From Liquorilactobacillus nagelii DSM 13675 (lineage in GTDB: Bacteria; Bacillota; Bacilli; Lactobacillales; Lactobacillaceae): DNA of 64,000 nucleotides. Within the stretch, counting starts at the first letter, position 1, and every line of letters starts with the position of its first letter. Location of the stretch: assembly GCF_019444005.1 (NCBI RefSeq), contig NZ_CP049304.1, forward strand, positions 682,001 to 746,000, written 5' to 3'. The notes under the pieces are model-generated. The model did not search any database, was not told where the DNA came from, and saw nothing but the letters and a program-made list of their open reading frames with translations. Positions 53,013 through 62,009 of this stretch are shown here, one piece after another. The position numbers and the translations under genes are program-made.

Positions 53013-53070
53013 TTAATTACACTTCCTTTTTGGTGCTTTATCGGGGGTAATGTTGGAACATTCAAAAGTA

Positions 53071-53676
53071 TTACACCCAACCATTTCTAGTAGCTATTTG
53101 AATAGCCTCAATTCTACTTTTAGCACCTAATTTACTAAAGATAGCGGATAAGTAATTACGAATTGTTCCTTCGGTTAAAAATAGTTTGCCTGCAATTTCT
53201 TTAGTGGTTAACCCGCGACCAATTTCTTGCAAGACTTCCAGTTCACGTTTAGTTAATGGATTATTATCAACAGTTAACATGTTGATTACTAAATCTGGGT
53301 CATAAATGGTTTGTCCTTGATCTACTTCACGAATTACTTCAATTAATTCATCACTCGGGCTGTCTTTAAGTAAGTATCCTGCCACTTGGGCTTTCACCGC
53401 TTGGTCAAAGTAGGCTTTTTGCGCAAAAGTTGTTAAAATTATCACTTTTATTTTCAAGCCAGCTGCGACGATCTTGCTTGCCAGTTCTAATCCTGTCATT
53501 TTAGGCATTTCAATATCTAGAATCGCAACATCAACACTAAGCTTTTGAAGGTCATCCCAAGCAATCTCTCCGTTAGCAGCGTTCCCGACTACATGAAAAT
53601 CATCTTCTAATTCCAAAAGTTGGGTTAATGCTGAATTCAGCATGCTTTGATCTTCAGCTAAATATAATTTAATCAT
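53071..53676 (-). CDS. NarL/LuxR-type response regulator
   Basis: Response regulator of 201 residues. The receiver domain (1-120) has the acidic pocket LAEDQSM, the phosphorylated Asp54 in VAILDIEMPKMTG, and the conserved Lys in AGYLLKDSPSDELIE. A C-terminal LuxR-type helix-turn-helix (about 135-195) reads LTKREKEVLQ-like PLTKRELEVLQEIGRGLTTKEI and LFLTEGTIRNYLSAIFSKLGA. It is the partner of the kinase whose gene overlaps it by about 8 bases. ATG 53676 is preferred over ATG 53682 because GAAGGTG has better spacing to it. Confidence 0.93.
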   Translation of the reverse strand: MIKLYLAEDQSMLNSALTQLLELEDDFHVVGNAANGEIAWDDLQKLSVDVAILDIEMPKMTGLELASKIVAAGLKIKVIILTTFAQKAYFDQAVKAQVAGYLLKDSPSDELIEVIREVDQGQTIYDPDLVINMLTVDNNPLTKRELEVLQEIGRGLTTKEIAGKLFLTEGTIRNYLSAIFSKLGAKSRIEAIQIATRNGWV

Positions 53677-54766
53677 AACCATTCACCTTCGCTTGTTTCA
53701 TTAAAACGTGTGTTCCGCGTTTATTATGATATATTTCAAACATGCCTTTTCCATCTAACATCCGGGCCTGCATTCCCTTAATTCCATTTGAATTTGTTTT
53801 CTCAAAGTTGCCTCCAGTTCCGTCGTCAATAACTTCGACCTGGTAGAACCCCGCTTCACTGCTGAAAATAAGTTGTACTTCATGTGCTTTAGCATGACGT
53901 AAAATATTACTAACCGCTTCAACTATCGCTGCCCCAAATCTATCTTGAATGATCGTTGGCCATTCACTAGCTTGTTCCTCCCCTTTTGAAAAAAACAGGA
54001 TGTTAGCTGCCGATAAATTTTTGCTTTGCTTCATTAGGACCTCGCTTAAAGATTGTTTATGCAAATCATTAACAATATTTCGTACCAGTTTCAAGTTTTG
54101 TCGACTGGTTTTTTCAATATCTGTTAATTCATCAATAACTTTAGCAGGATCTTTTACTAGCAATTTCTTAGCTAATTCTGTTTTAATTGTAATCATCGAA
54201 AAGCTTTGGCCTAAGGTATCATGTAGATCCCTAGCGATTCGTTCACGTTCGCCGCGACGAATTATAGCTTCTAACCGCCGATTAGTTTGATTTAATTGTC
54301 GTTGTTTATATACGGAAAGTGCAAATGCGTAAGCAATTATTGGTGAAACCAACGGAAATATCATCCCCACCATCGTATTTTGGTGCCAGACATTGGGATA
54401 TATAATTTGTAAGTGAAACAAACTAATTGCTAAAATCAGATAGTAGTTGATTGCAAAAATCCGGTAGTCCTTGCGAGGATAGCGCGCCAAAATAAAAGAA
54501 ACTTGCCACGCAGGAAAAATTATTAAATAAAAATTAAAAGAAAAGAAAGCAAAGGCTCCGGTTATCAGTAATTCAAGTGTGATAGTAAGCATCCGATACT
54601 TAGTAACTTCATTAACTAAGATGTAGACTAGAACAAAAAGAACAAGCATTAAGAGCCAAAATTTATCTTGAGTATCTTTCATCGGCAGATACTCAATAGC
54701 TGTATAAGGTAAATATAAGAACCAGATATATGAAAACCAGTCAATATTTTTTATTTTGTTAAACAT
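53669..54766 (-). CDS. DesK/LiaS-type sensor histidine kinase
   Basis: Kinase of 365 residues with about five transmembrane helices (residues 10-150) and no large extracellular domain, like DesK and YvfT. The HisKA_3 domain has the phosphoacceptor His in ERERIARDLHDTLGQSFSMIT. The ATPase domain has AIVEAVSNILRHAKAHEVQ (N box) and VIDDGTGGNFEKTNSNGIKGMQ (G boxes). The frame extends to 54838, but ATG 54766 overlaps the permease stop (TAATG) and starts directly before the first helix, so it is chosen. It probably senses the membrane or a drug moved by the ABC exporter encoded upstream. Confidence 0.92.
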   Translation of the reverse strand: MFNKIKNIDWFSYIWFLYLPYTAIEYLPMKDTQDKFWLLMLVLFVLVYILVNEVTKYRMLTITLELLITGAFAFFSFNFYLIIFPAWQVSFILARYPRKDYRIFAINYYLILAISLFHLQIIYPNVWHQNTMVGMIFPLVSPIIAYAFALSVYKQRQLNQTNRRLEAIIRRGERERIARDLHDTLGQSFSMITIKTELAKKLLVKDPAKVIDELTDIEKTSRQNLKLVRNIVNDLHKQSLSEVLMKQSKNLSAANILFFSKGEEQASEWPTIIQDRFGAAIVEAVSNILRHAKAHEVQLIFSSEAGFYQVEVIDDGTGGNFEKTNSNGIKGMQARMLDGKGMFEIYHNKRGTHVLMKQAKVNGYD

Positions 54767-55521
54767 TAAACTCGTGTCCCCTGTTTTTGATAAGAGTTTA
54801 TAACGGTAATCACTCCAATAACGCCCAATATAATCCAAATAATCATTCCGATAAGATTCGTTAATTTAATTTTGTTACCTAATAATATCGCACTCAGTAA
54901 GTCGTTGGCAAAAAAAGTTGGCATCAGTTTACCAATTTTTTGAATCCAGTCAGGCATAATAGTTAGTGGCCACCAGAGTCCACTAACAATCGCTAACGGG
55001 AAAACTATTAGATTACTGACAACATTAAGTGTTTCTTGTTTTTTTAAGTAAGATAGACAAGTTCCCAGTAACACCATTGGCAGTTGACCGATGATTACGA
55101 CTATCATGCTGAGCATAATTTGATAAAAATCAATTTTAACACCATTTAATAATACTGCTAAGGACTGTAATATAATAACTGCAATTAAATTAATTAAGAT
55201 GATTAGTGTATAAAGCGAGCAATAATAATATTTCGTCTTATGTGGTGTTAACTGCAAAAAGCATAAAAATCCGATATCACGATCAACTTTTAGAAGTGAA
55301 GCAATGCCAAAAATTGCTGATATTATACCACTATAGATAATCATACTACCCATGTAAGTTAAATTGAACTTTTGAACTTGATCTCCGGTGCCAGTAATCA
55401 TTATTTTGGTAAATACCAAATAAAAGCCAGCCGGCATCAGCAACGAGAAAAATAAGAACGAAAAATTCCTGATAAATAGTCGTTTGATATCAAATTTTAA
55501 TTGTGAAAAAAATGGCCACAT
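54766..55521 (-). CDS. ABC-2 type exporter permease
   Basis: Permease of 251 residues with six predicted transmembrane helices and the ABC-2 fold. The segment LPMVLLGTCLSYLKKQETLNVVSNL and PLAIVSGLWWPLTIMPDWIQKIGKLMPTFF is typical of this family, which exports lipids, drugs or antimicrobial peptides. It overlaps the ATPase gene by one base at its start and the kinase by one base at its end, so all four genes form one translationally linked operon. The substrate is unknown. The same gene order occurs in Bacillus subtilis yvfR-yvfS-yvfT-yvfU. Confidence 0.9.
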   Translation of the reverse strand: MWPFFSQLKFDIKRLFIRNFSFLFFSLLMPAGFYLVFTKIMITGTGDQVQKFNLTYMGSMIIYSGIISAIFGIASLLKVDRDIGFLCFLQLTPHKTKYYYCSLYTLIILINLIAVIILQSLAVLLNGVKIDFYQIMLSMIVVIIGQLPMVLLGTCLSYLKKQETLNVVSNLIVFPLAIVSGLWWPLTIMPDWIQKIGKLMPTFFANDLLSAILLGNKIKLTNLIGMIIWIILGVIGVITVINSYQKQGTRV

Positions 55522-56411
55522 TATACTCGCTTCCCCTCTGTTGTCATTGTTAGAAAAATGTCTTCTAATGATTCTCGTTGGATCGAAATGTTGCTTATAT
55601 CGGCTAAAAATGGAGTTAATGCCCTTAAAGTTGCATCCCCATCTTCACTATTCAAGCAAATCCAATTTTCAGCTGCCGGAGTAATTGAAGTCACTGCAGT
55701 TAGTAGTTGGAACTTGTTAATAGCTAATTTAGTTTTAAAGCGAATGACAGTTTTTTTATTCTTGTTTTGCAACTCTGGCAGCGTGCCCTGAAAAGAAAAC
55801 TTTCCATTTTGTAAAATGAGCAACCTATCAGCAGTTTGCTGAATTTCCTCCAAATAATGACTTGTAATAACCACAGTTTTACCGGCATCCCGCAATTTTT
55901 TGATTCGATTCCAAAATATTTTTCTGGCTTGGGAATCCATTCCGACAGTTGGTTCATCAAGAAATAACAGTTCGGGGTTACCGACAAGCGCTAAAGCAAA
56001 AGTTACCCTTCTCATTAAACCTCCAGATAGACTTTTTAACAGTTGGTTTTCATATTCTTTTAAGCCTAAATTTTGCAATAATTCAGCAACAACAACCGGT
56101 TGGTCATATTGTGCTGCTGCTTCAGCAATTATCTCTGCTACGGTTACATTCGCAAGTACCATGTCTCCTTGGAGCATAGACCCGATCTTTTGACGGGCTT
56201 TTTTCTCCCCTGGTTTACCGCCCAGAATTGTAACTTTATGATTTGATGGTAGTAATCCTAGTAAAATATTTAAGAGAGTCGTTTTCCCGGCACCATTTTC
56301 TCCAATTAAACCAACAATTTCACCAGAGTTAATGGTTAAATTAATATTATTTAAGACTCTTTTGTTCCCGTAATTAAATTCTAATTCGTTAATTTTGATA
56401 ATTTCATTCAT
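55521..56411 (-). CDS. ABC transporter ATP-binding protein
   Basis: ATPase of 296 residues that drives the ABC-2 permease. Walker A is GLIGENGAGKTTLLNIL, the signature is SLSGGLMRRVTFALAL, and Walker B is LLFLDEPTVGMDSQARK; the switch His is in VVITSHYLEEIQQ. A C-terminal extension (about 215-296), common in drug and lantibiotic exporters, follows. It is the first gene of the operon, with ribosome binding site GAGGAGGTAGG before ATG 56411. Confidence 0.95.
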   Translation of the reverse strand: MNEIIKINELEFNYGNKRVLNNINLTINSGEIVGLIGENGAGKTTLLNILLGLLPSNHKVTILGGKPGEKKARQKIGSMLQGDMVLANVTVAEIIAEAAAQYDQPVVVAELLQNLGLKEYENQLLKSLSGGLMRRVTFALALVGNPELLFLDEPTVGMDSQARKIFWNRIKKLRDAGKTVVITSHYLEEIQQTADRLLILQNGKFSFQGTLPELQNKNKKTVIRFKTKLAINKFQLLTAVTSITPAAENWICLNSEDGDATLRALTPFLADISNISIQRESLEDIFLTMTTEGKRV

Positions 56412-56482
56412 TTTTTCCTACCTCCTCAATAAGCATACTGATTAAATTTATTTGCTTCTAGTAGCTACTGTCATCAATTGAC

Positions 56483-56498
56483 CATGATATTTATCATG
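56483..56498. promoter_or_regulatory. Inverted repeat upstream of the ABC/two-component operon
   Basis: CATGATA-TT-TATCATG has perfect 7-bp arms, centred about 80 bases upstream of the ATPase ATG. It is a good candidate binding site for the dimeric LuxR-type regulator encoded in the operon. No convincing -35/-10 pair was found nearby. Confidence 0.45.
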
Positions 56499-56589
56499 AT
56501 TTTTGTTTTTCAATTATAAAAATAGCCATTAATAATGTGTTAGCTATTTAAATTCTTTTTAGATTGTTATTTTTATATCTGCAATATAA

Positions 56590-56612
56590 AAAGCACACCA
56601 ATTTGATGTGCT
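56590..56612 (-). terminator. Intrinsic terminator of the choloylglycine hydrolase family gene
   Basis: On the - strand AAGCACATC pairs with GGTGTGCTT around a short A+T loop, followed by TTTATA. The left flank on the + strand holds no T-run. Confidence 0.75.
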
Positions 56613-56638
56613 TCATTAATTTACAATATTTTATGTCT

Positions 56639-57589
56639 TTAAAATACCTTTACTTTTGACTGATTTAATAGTTTATCTGTTAAACGTACCCTTGTTAGCT
56701 CAGTATCATTATATCTCATTAAATAATAATTTAAGTTATTTAAATCCATGATTCCCTTATACTGAGTGTAATCTGAAACGTTTTTCTGAGTAATTTTAAC
56801 TCCTTTAGGTATATCAACTGAATTTAAGATATGTAATATAGAAGTTAACCCCTTTTTTACCCCACTTTCGTGACTGGAGTATTCTCTTAGAAAAGCCGCT
56901 CTAACAAATCTTGAGGCAGATGTGTAATCACCAGGAAGACCTAAAGCACCAGAGCCAGGGCCATCTGGCACTGTTACGTAATCACCATATTTTTTTTGTT
57001 CAAATTCGTTAGGTTGTAAATTCGTATAATGATTTAAATTATTCATGTGCCATGAAAATTCTGGAGAATTAGTCATTGTACCTACTAAGTTGTGATAAAA
57101 CTGTGGTCCTTTTTTAGTGATTTCTAGAACACCAGTATTGCCCGATTTATCTGAAACAATCCAATGTAAAGGAACGTTAACTTGAAGTAGGGGATTTATT
57201 ACATCTACAACATTTAACTTTTGATATTTTTGTTCAAATTCAGCTACAGAACTAATATTCCCTAACGCCCACGAAACCATATCGGTAGAGGAAATATTTA
57301 ATAATTTCGGATCTGAACTTTTATTATATTTTGCATTTTTTTCAAAATACAAAGAAGCTATCGAAAATCCTTTTTCATTGAGGCCATCTGCAAAAATATA
57401 GCTATCGACATCTTTGCCAGCACCTATAAATCCATAATTAGTTGAAAATTTGGTTCCGGGAACTAATGAATTGAATTCATGATTACGAGGAACATAAACC
57501 GGTCGTGCATCTAGCTCAAAAGAAAAGTCCATCGTTCTAGCTAAAAAGTGAATATCATCATCAGTAGTAAAAGTTATCGCAGTACACAT
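56639..57589 (-). CDS. Choloylglycine hydrolase family amidase (penicillin V acylase-like)
   Basis: N-terminal nucleophile amidase of 316 residues (peptidase family C59). After loss of Met1, Cys2 becomes the nucleophile. Arg18 and Asp21 (LARTMDF), Asn174 (MTNSPEF) and Arg227 (SASRFVRAAF) fit the catalytic set. Residue Tyr81 in ASLYFEKN sits where bile salt hydrolases usually have Asn and penicillin V acylases have Tyr, so penicillin V or N-acyl-homoserine-lactone acylase activity is at least as likely as bile salt hydrolysis. There is no signal peptide, so it should be cytosolic. The ribosome binding site AGGGAGGATT is clear. Confidence 0.9.
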   Translation of the reverse strand: MCTAITFTTDDDIHFLARTMDFSFELDARPVYVPRNHEFNSLVPGTKFSTNYGFIGAGKDVDSYIFADGLNEKGFSIASLYFEKNAKYNKSSDPKLLNISSTDMVSWALGNISSVAEFEQKYQKLNVVDVINPLLQVNVPLHWIVSDKSGNTGVLEITKKGPQFYHNLVGTMTNSPEFSWHMNNLNHYTNLQPNEFEQKKYGDYVTVPDGPGSGALGLPGDYTSASRFVRAAFLREYSSHESGVKKGLTSILHILNSVDIPKGVKITQKNVSDYTQYKGIMDLNNLNYYLMRYNDTELTRVRLTDKLLNQSKVKVF

Positions 57590-57636
57590 ATAAATAATCC
57601 TCCCTAATAAGAACTATAATCAGTTCTTCTAATTTC

Positions 57637-57666
57637 ATCATATACTATTTGTATAGTTAGTTCCAA
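57637..57666 (-). promoter_or_regulatory. Promoter of the choloylglycine hydrolase family gene with inverted repeat
   Basis: On the - strand, TTGGAA (57666-57661) and TATGAT (57642-57637) are 18 bases apart. ACTAT-TTGT-ATAGT (57644-57657) lies between them as a possible operator, and AGAACT/AGTTCT (57610-57627) forms a hairpin in the leader. Confidence 0.5.
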
Positions 57667-57718
57667 TTAACTGCTTTCAGATATTGGATGGTAAAAAAGC
57701 AAAATGAAATTGGGAGGG

Positions 57719-57890
57719 TCAGCCCTTGAAATTATCAATTTTTTCGATAAGTAAGGCTAAGTTATTCAGATTAGTGTTAAATGCATGTTTTGCAATTGGT
57801 TTAAGTAGTTTTAACGGTAAAAAATACTGGCTTCTTGTAATGATCAATTTTTGCCCGTCTTGGAGAACAGAATAAATTTCAGGAACCTAC
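57719..57890 (-). pseudogene. 3' remnant of an unidentified gene
   Basis: On the - strand a frame from about 57,890 reads PEIYSVLQDGQKLIITRSQY and on to ALLIEKIDNFKG before a TGA at 57721-57719. An in-frame TAG lies just upstream and there is no start codon, so it is a fragment. The hydrophobic-basic C-terminus is reminiscent of SRPBCC-type proteins, but this is weak. The rest of the 57590-57936 gap holds only the promoter of the upstream gene. Confidence 0.35.
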
Positions 57891-57936
57891 TCAAGTAAAT
57901 ATTAAGGTATATTTTATAAAAACTACCATTCATTTT

Positions 57937-59106
57937 TTAATTAGTAACCGTAACTTTACCATTTTCAAAGTCAATTGCTTGACTACTGGTAATTTGGCCT
58001 GCCTCGCCATCAGTTAGATATTTGATGCTACTACTCATACCGACCAGAGGTGCACTGGCATCAACTGTGATTGTTGACGCCGCTTCGCCAGGATTTTTTT
58101 GATCCATCTGATTAAAAATAGTTATATCATCTTGAGGCAAATCATTGGCGGCAATCAAAGTACTAGTTTTGCTGTAACTGGTTACTTCACCTTGACCAAT
58201 TCGAACTAATTTGTTTTGGTTAATAAACAAATAGAGGTAGCCTAAACTATCACCGCTAGCAACTGATTTCCTTGTTAATTGATAACCAGCATTAGATGCA
58301 TTGGCTTTTTGTAAAGCATAAGTCTGATTTTGATTCAAGGAAATTAACGAATATGAATTTAAGTCTTGAATGGCCGAACGCTCAAAACTATTGTAACGAT
58401 GTTGATATACATAGCCATTTTTAATCATTAACTTGCCAGTATCATTGGCACTTGTAGTTGTCGCAGCAGCAATCCAAGTACCGTTTAATTTACTTAAGGA
58501 AAGTTGACTGCCAGTCTTTTTGCCATTTGTCGCTGTAAATAACTGCCCCCGTCCAAGCGTAATAGTTTGGTCAGTATCAACATATTGGATATTAAGGGCA
58601 TAAAGCTGATTTTTGTGAGCAACAAAACCTTGTGGGAGAGTCATACCGTTAATTTTTGTTTCTAAAAAGATTAAATCAGTTAACTTGGTAATTTTAAAAT
58701 TGGCACCTAGTTTTTTTAGAACAGCATTAACTTGGGTAATACTCATAAAATGAATTTTACCTTGGGCACTCTTTGTATAATTTTTTTGCGTATCTCGCTG
58801 CCATTTTTTAAAGGAAACTTGTTTATAATTGACAGATCCTGACATAAATTTTCCTTTAGAGGTTGTCCAACTAGACAATTCATCAGTTTTAGAAATGACT
58901 GATTCGGTTAACTTATCAGCAACTCCCTGTTTCTTAGTTTGTTTAGAGCTAACTCCCTTAGTAAAGGTTCAAGTTTTTTCTGCTGGTTTTAATGCTTGTC
59001 GAGTTGTCATTTTAATAGTTGGGGTTGTCTTTTTCTTTGATTGCAAGCTGCAACCGGAAATAACTAAAATCAATAAAGCAATTGTAAAAATTTTTAATTT
59101 GTGCAT
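57937..59106 (-). pseudogene. Lipoprotein gene interrupted by one in-frame TGA codon
   Basis: From ATG 59106 (GGAGG 8 bases upstream) the frame reads a lipoprotein signal MHKLKIFTIALLILVISGCS with lipobox VISGC, then a Lys/Thr-rich linker. It meets TGA at codon 46 (58971-58969) in EKT-stop-TFTKG and continues without any other stop to TAA 57937, 389 codons in all. TGG to TGA (Trp) is the simplest explanation. The downstream domain (about 90-389) is rich in beta-strand-like sequence and has no family I recognise. Unless the stop is read through, only a short peptide is made. A TTG at 58878 has no convincing ribosome binding site or signal. Confidence 0.8.
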
Positions 59107-59155
59107 GAAAGTGCCTCCAGTTAATTAGTCAGCTAATTATAGCATTTTCCAAAAC

Positions 59156-59213
59156 AAAAAAATGAAGCATCAGCAAAATTAGTTAGTGTTTCTAATTTTA
59201 TTGCTACTTCATT
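59156..59213 (-). terminator. Terminator of the PMT-type glycosyltransferase gene
   Basis: On the - strand AATGAAG pairs with CTTCATT (59161-59167 with 59207-59213), with an inner stem AGCAA/TTGCT and AAAATTAG/CTAATTTT, followed by seven T. Confidence 0.85.
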
Positions 59214-59247
59214 TTGATTTTTGAATTTTTCTACACAAAAGATAGTC

Positions 59248-61383
59248 TCAATTTAGTTGATAAAGTGCGTTTGATTGCTGGTTCGAAAAATTGCCATTCA
59301 TTTTTCCAGCATGAGTTTGTGGTTTTCTTCGATTGCCATGAAATTTCATTGGATGATTTTTAGGTGGCTGAATTCTAGCTTTATGTTGGAACTTCTGTGC
59401 CCCAGCACGACGGCTGCTTTTTAGATTCAATGTCGAGTTGTTTGAATTATTACTGCTATACTTGCTTGAACTGATTTTTTTACCATGTTTCTTTACCCAA
59501 CGAACGATTGAATTATTATTTGTATGATTTGATATATAGAAATATTTGATTTCTCCCAATTTGACTAGTCGCTTGAACTTCTTTAGCGATATTGCGTTAT
59601 CAGTACCATTATATCCACCAATTGCCATCACTGCTTTTTTGGTTTTAATAATATAAGGTGCAGCAGTGTTAGAATCGGTTGTAGCAAAAAGATACTTGAC
59701 TTTTGAGCCGTTGTGTTTGTTCAAACATTTGAGCAATTTGGTATTTACGGAACTATTGCCAATAGGATTTGAGTTCTGATTGTTTTTACTTAAAAGACTT
59801 GGACCAGAAGTCGGAATGGCTGCAGATTCCGCTGCAATAGTTGGTGTAAGCGACCAAAAAGCAGGAATGAATAACAATACAACAAGTCCAGTTAAAATTG
59901 AAACTTTGTTGTTCAAGCGATGGTAGATGATAAGGGCGCTAAGGGTGACTGAGACTACAACAACAACAATTCCAGCCAATATTGAATACTCCCAAACGAA
60001 AAATGCTTGTAATAAACCATTTGTGGTAATTCCGGCTGCCATAAGACCTTTGATCCAATAACCTTTTCTGCCAATATCTGAAGTATCTAAGGATTCGATA
60101 AATGAAGAGATTCCGACAGCTGCTAAAACAGCAATTGGAGGAGCCAACATGATCGTATAATAAGGATGGAAAAAACTAGCAATGCTGAAAAATCCAGCAA
60201 CCGGGATAAGCCATCCAGCCCAAAAAATTAATTGTTCTTGACGTCGGTTTAATTGCCACCACTTTTTTTGTCGTTCATAAGCTGCCAAATAAGCAAGGAT
60301 TAGGCCAAAGATTGCTAGTGGCAGATACCAACTTATTTGCTGACCGAGTGCTGCTTGAAAAAGACGGGTAATTCCAGCTGTGCCAACATTAAAGATTCCA
60401 TTTCCACCGCCATTATTATGTTTAGCACTACCATTAAATTTACCCTTAGTGGAAATATTTCGACCTCTTTTTTGCAAGTTCTTTCTGCCTTGCGGAGCAG
60501 TGGCTTTACTATGATTCCCACCCTTTTTTGAATTTCCCATCCCAGTAAATGTTCCACCAGTCCCAGTTGTTTGACCTAATAATCTCTGCGTACCATTATA
60601 ACCAAAGGCTAAGTTCAAGACTGAATTATCACTTGAAGAACCAATGTAAGGACGATTATTTTTATTAACTGAATCAACGGCCAGTGGCCAAGCTAAGGTG
60701 AAAACGATTAAAAATACGGTTGCTAATAAACTGCCACGTAAAGTTCTTTTCCAATTATCTTTACTGGCTAGCCAATAAAAAATGTACATTGCTGGTAGAA
60801 TCATAAAAGCTTGTAACATTTTAATGTTAAAACCGATTCCGATAAGTGCAAAAGCTAAAGATACTAGCCAGAGACTATGCTTTTTAACGGCTTTTTGCAA
60901 GACAAAGCTTGCCAATAATAAAAAGAAAACTAGAGTAGCATCCATGTTATTTGTTCGGGCATCTGCAACAACAATTGGGGTTAAAGTCATTAGAAATGCT
61001 GCTAAACGAGCAGCCATAGCCCCGAAATAAGGCTTCACCATTTTATAAATTAAAAAGATAGATCCCAGGCTGAATAAGACGGAAGAAATTACGATGCTCC
61101 ATCCGTGGAGTCCAAATATTTTGACAAAAATCACCATGAACCAAAGTGATACAGGTGGTTTGTCTACCGTGATAAAGCCTGCTGGATCAAAGCTTCCGTA
61201 CCAAAAATTCTTCCAGCTTTCTGACATACTAATAATTGCCGATGTATAAAATGAATTAGCACTTCCAGCTTTCCAGATATTCCAACCATATAATAAGGAA
61301 GCTAGTATTAGAATAGCAACTAACCACAAATCAACATTACTAGCCTGCCGGAGGATGTTTGCTTTTTTAGTTTTCACAATCAC
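59248..61383 (-). CDS. PMT-family membrane glycosyltransferase (YkcB/ArnT-like)
   Basis: Polytopic protein of 711 residues with about 12 transmembrane helices in the first 480 residues and an extracellular C-terminal domain. The glycosyltransferase family 39 features are an early acidic loop around GFITVDKPPVSLWF (about 63-76) and DARTNNMDATLVFFLLLASF (about 140-159). Such enzymes move a sugar from a polyprenyl-phosphate donor to a lipid, wall polymer or protein, as ArnT and YkcB do. A flexible Gly/Asn/Lys segment (about 275-330) forms a large loop. The C-terminus is Asn/Ser/Lys-rich. Start GTG 61383 or GTG 61377 are both possible after GAGAGGAG. The donor synthase is not adjacent. Confidence 0.88.
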   Translation of the reverse strand: MIVKTKKANILRQASNVDLWLVAILILASLLYGWNIWKAGSANSFYTSAIISMSESWKNFWYGSFDPAGFITVDKPPVSLWFMVIFVKIFGLHGWSIVISSVLFSLGSIFLIYKMVKPYFGAMAARLAAFLMTLTPIVVADARTNNMDATLVFFLLLASFVLQKAVKKHSLWLVSLAFALIGIGFNIKMLQAFMILPAMYIFYWLASKDNWKRTLRGSLLATVFLIVFTLAWPLAVDSVNKNNRPYIGSSSDNSVLNLAFGYNGTQRLLGQTTGTGGTFTGMGNSKKGGNHSKATAPQGRKNLQKRGRNISTKGKFNGSAKHNNGGGNGIFNVGTAGITRLFQAALGQQISWYLPLAIFGLILAYLAAYERQKKWWQLNRRQEQLIFWAGWLIPVAGFFSIASFFHPYYTIMLAPPIAVLAAVGISSFIESLDTSDIGRKGYWIKGLMAAGITTNGLLQAFFVWEYSILAGIVVVVVSVTLSALIIYHRLNNKVSILTGLVVLLFIPAFWSLTPTIAAESAAIPTSGPSLLSKNNQNSNPIGNSSVNTKLLKCLNKHNGSKVKYLFATTDSNTAAPYIIKTKKAVMAIGGYNGTDNAISLKKFKRLVKLGEIKYFYISNHTNNNSIVRWVKKHGKKISSSKYSSNNSNNSTLNLKSSRRAGAQKFQHKARIQPPKNHPMKFHGNRRKPQTHAGKMNGNFSNQQSNALYQLN

Positions 61384-61537
61384 TTCACTCCTCTCGACAG
61401 CTAAATATACCGAAAGTGTTTGAAGTTTCTGTGATAAAGATTATAAGTTTTTTTATAGTTGATTTAATGAAATTATATTAATGCATTTAGCACTAGTAGT
61501 TTGAAGTTAATGGCTTAATCTATAATTAGATTTAAAA

Positions 61538-62008
61538 TCAAAGCCATGATTGCTTAATTTTGAAGAAACTGCCACGAATTGAACCGGCTAACTTTGATCG
61601 CTGATGTGCAAATTTGAATTTCCCCTGTAGTTCAACAGGAACTTCGATGCCTTCAGCCAGTTTGATGCCCACCGCCCGTTTGGGTTTTTCGCCCTTTTTT
61701 TCATACAACACATTAATGATCATCCCATTTTGATAGATAAATTCGGGCCAATAGAGATTTTGATCTTCGTAAATTGCAACCTCTAAAATTGGTGATGCAA
61801 ATTCTAATTGTCGTTCTGCTTTCATTAATTCTTTTAACCAAGCAACTTCTTTTTGTTGATCTAAAGCTGGGTAAACAACATATTCGAAGTGATACTTATT
61901 CCAAAAATAACGTGCTTCATTGGCTCGTAGGCCAGCTAATGAACTTGCTGCTGGAGATTTTTCTAATCCAATGGTCTCAATTTCTTTAAAATTTACTTTA
62001 TATGCCAT
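61538..62008 (-). CDS. Conserved-looking protein of unknown function
   Basis: Protein of 156 residues without signal peptide or membrane segment. It has alternating charged and aromatic residues (EARYFWNKYHFEYVVYPALDQ near 32-52, LYWPEFIYQNGMIINVLYEKK near 106-126) and a basic C-terminus. I recognise no family. Its strong ribosome binding site (GAGGAAAT before ATG 62008) and unbroken frame support a real gene. It starts one base after the stop of a small membrane-protein frame, so the two may form an operon. Confidence 0.65.
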   Translation of the reverse strand: MAYKVNFKEIETIGLEKSPAASSLAGLRANEARYFWNKYHFEYVVYPALDQQKEVAWLKELMKAERQLEFASPILEVAIYEDQNLYWPEFIYQNGMIINVLYEKKGEKPKRAVGIKLAEGIEVPVELQGKFKFAHQRSKLAGSIRGSFFKIKQSWL

Positions 62009-62009
62009 T

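Noticed and set aside
55900..56193. 97-codon frame on the + strand within the ABC ATPase gene
   Set aside because: It is antisense to the conserved ATPase motifs and has no ribosome binding site.
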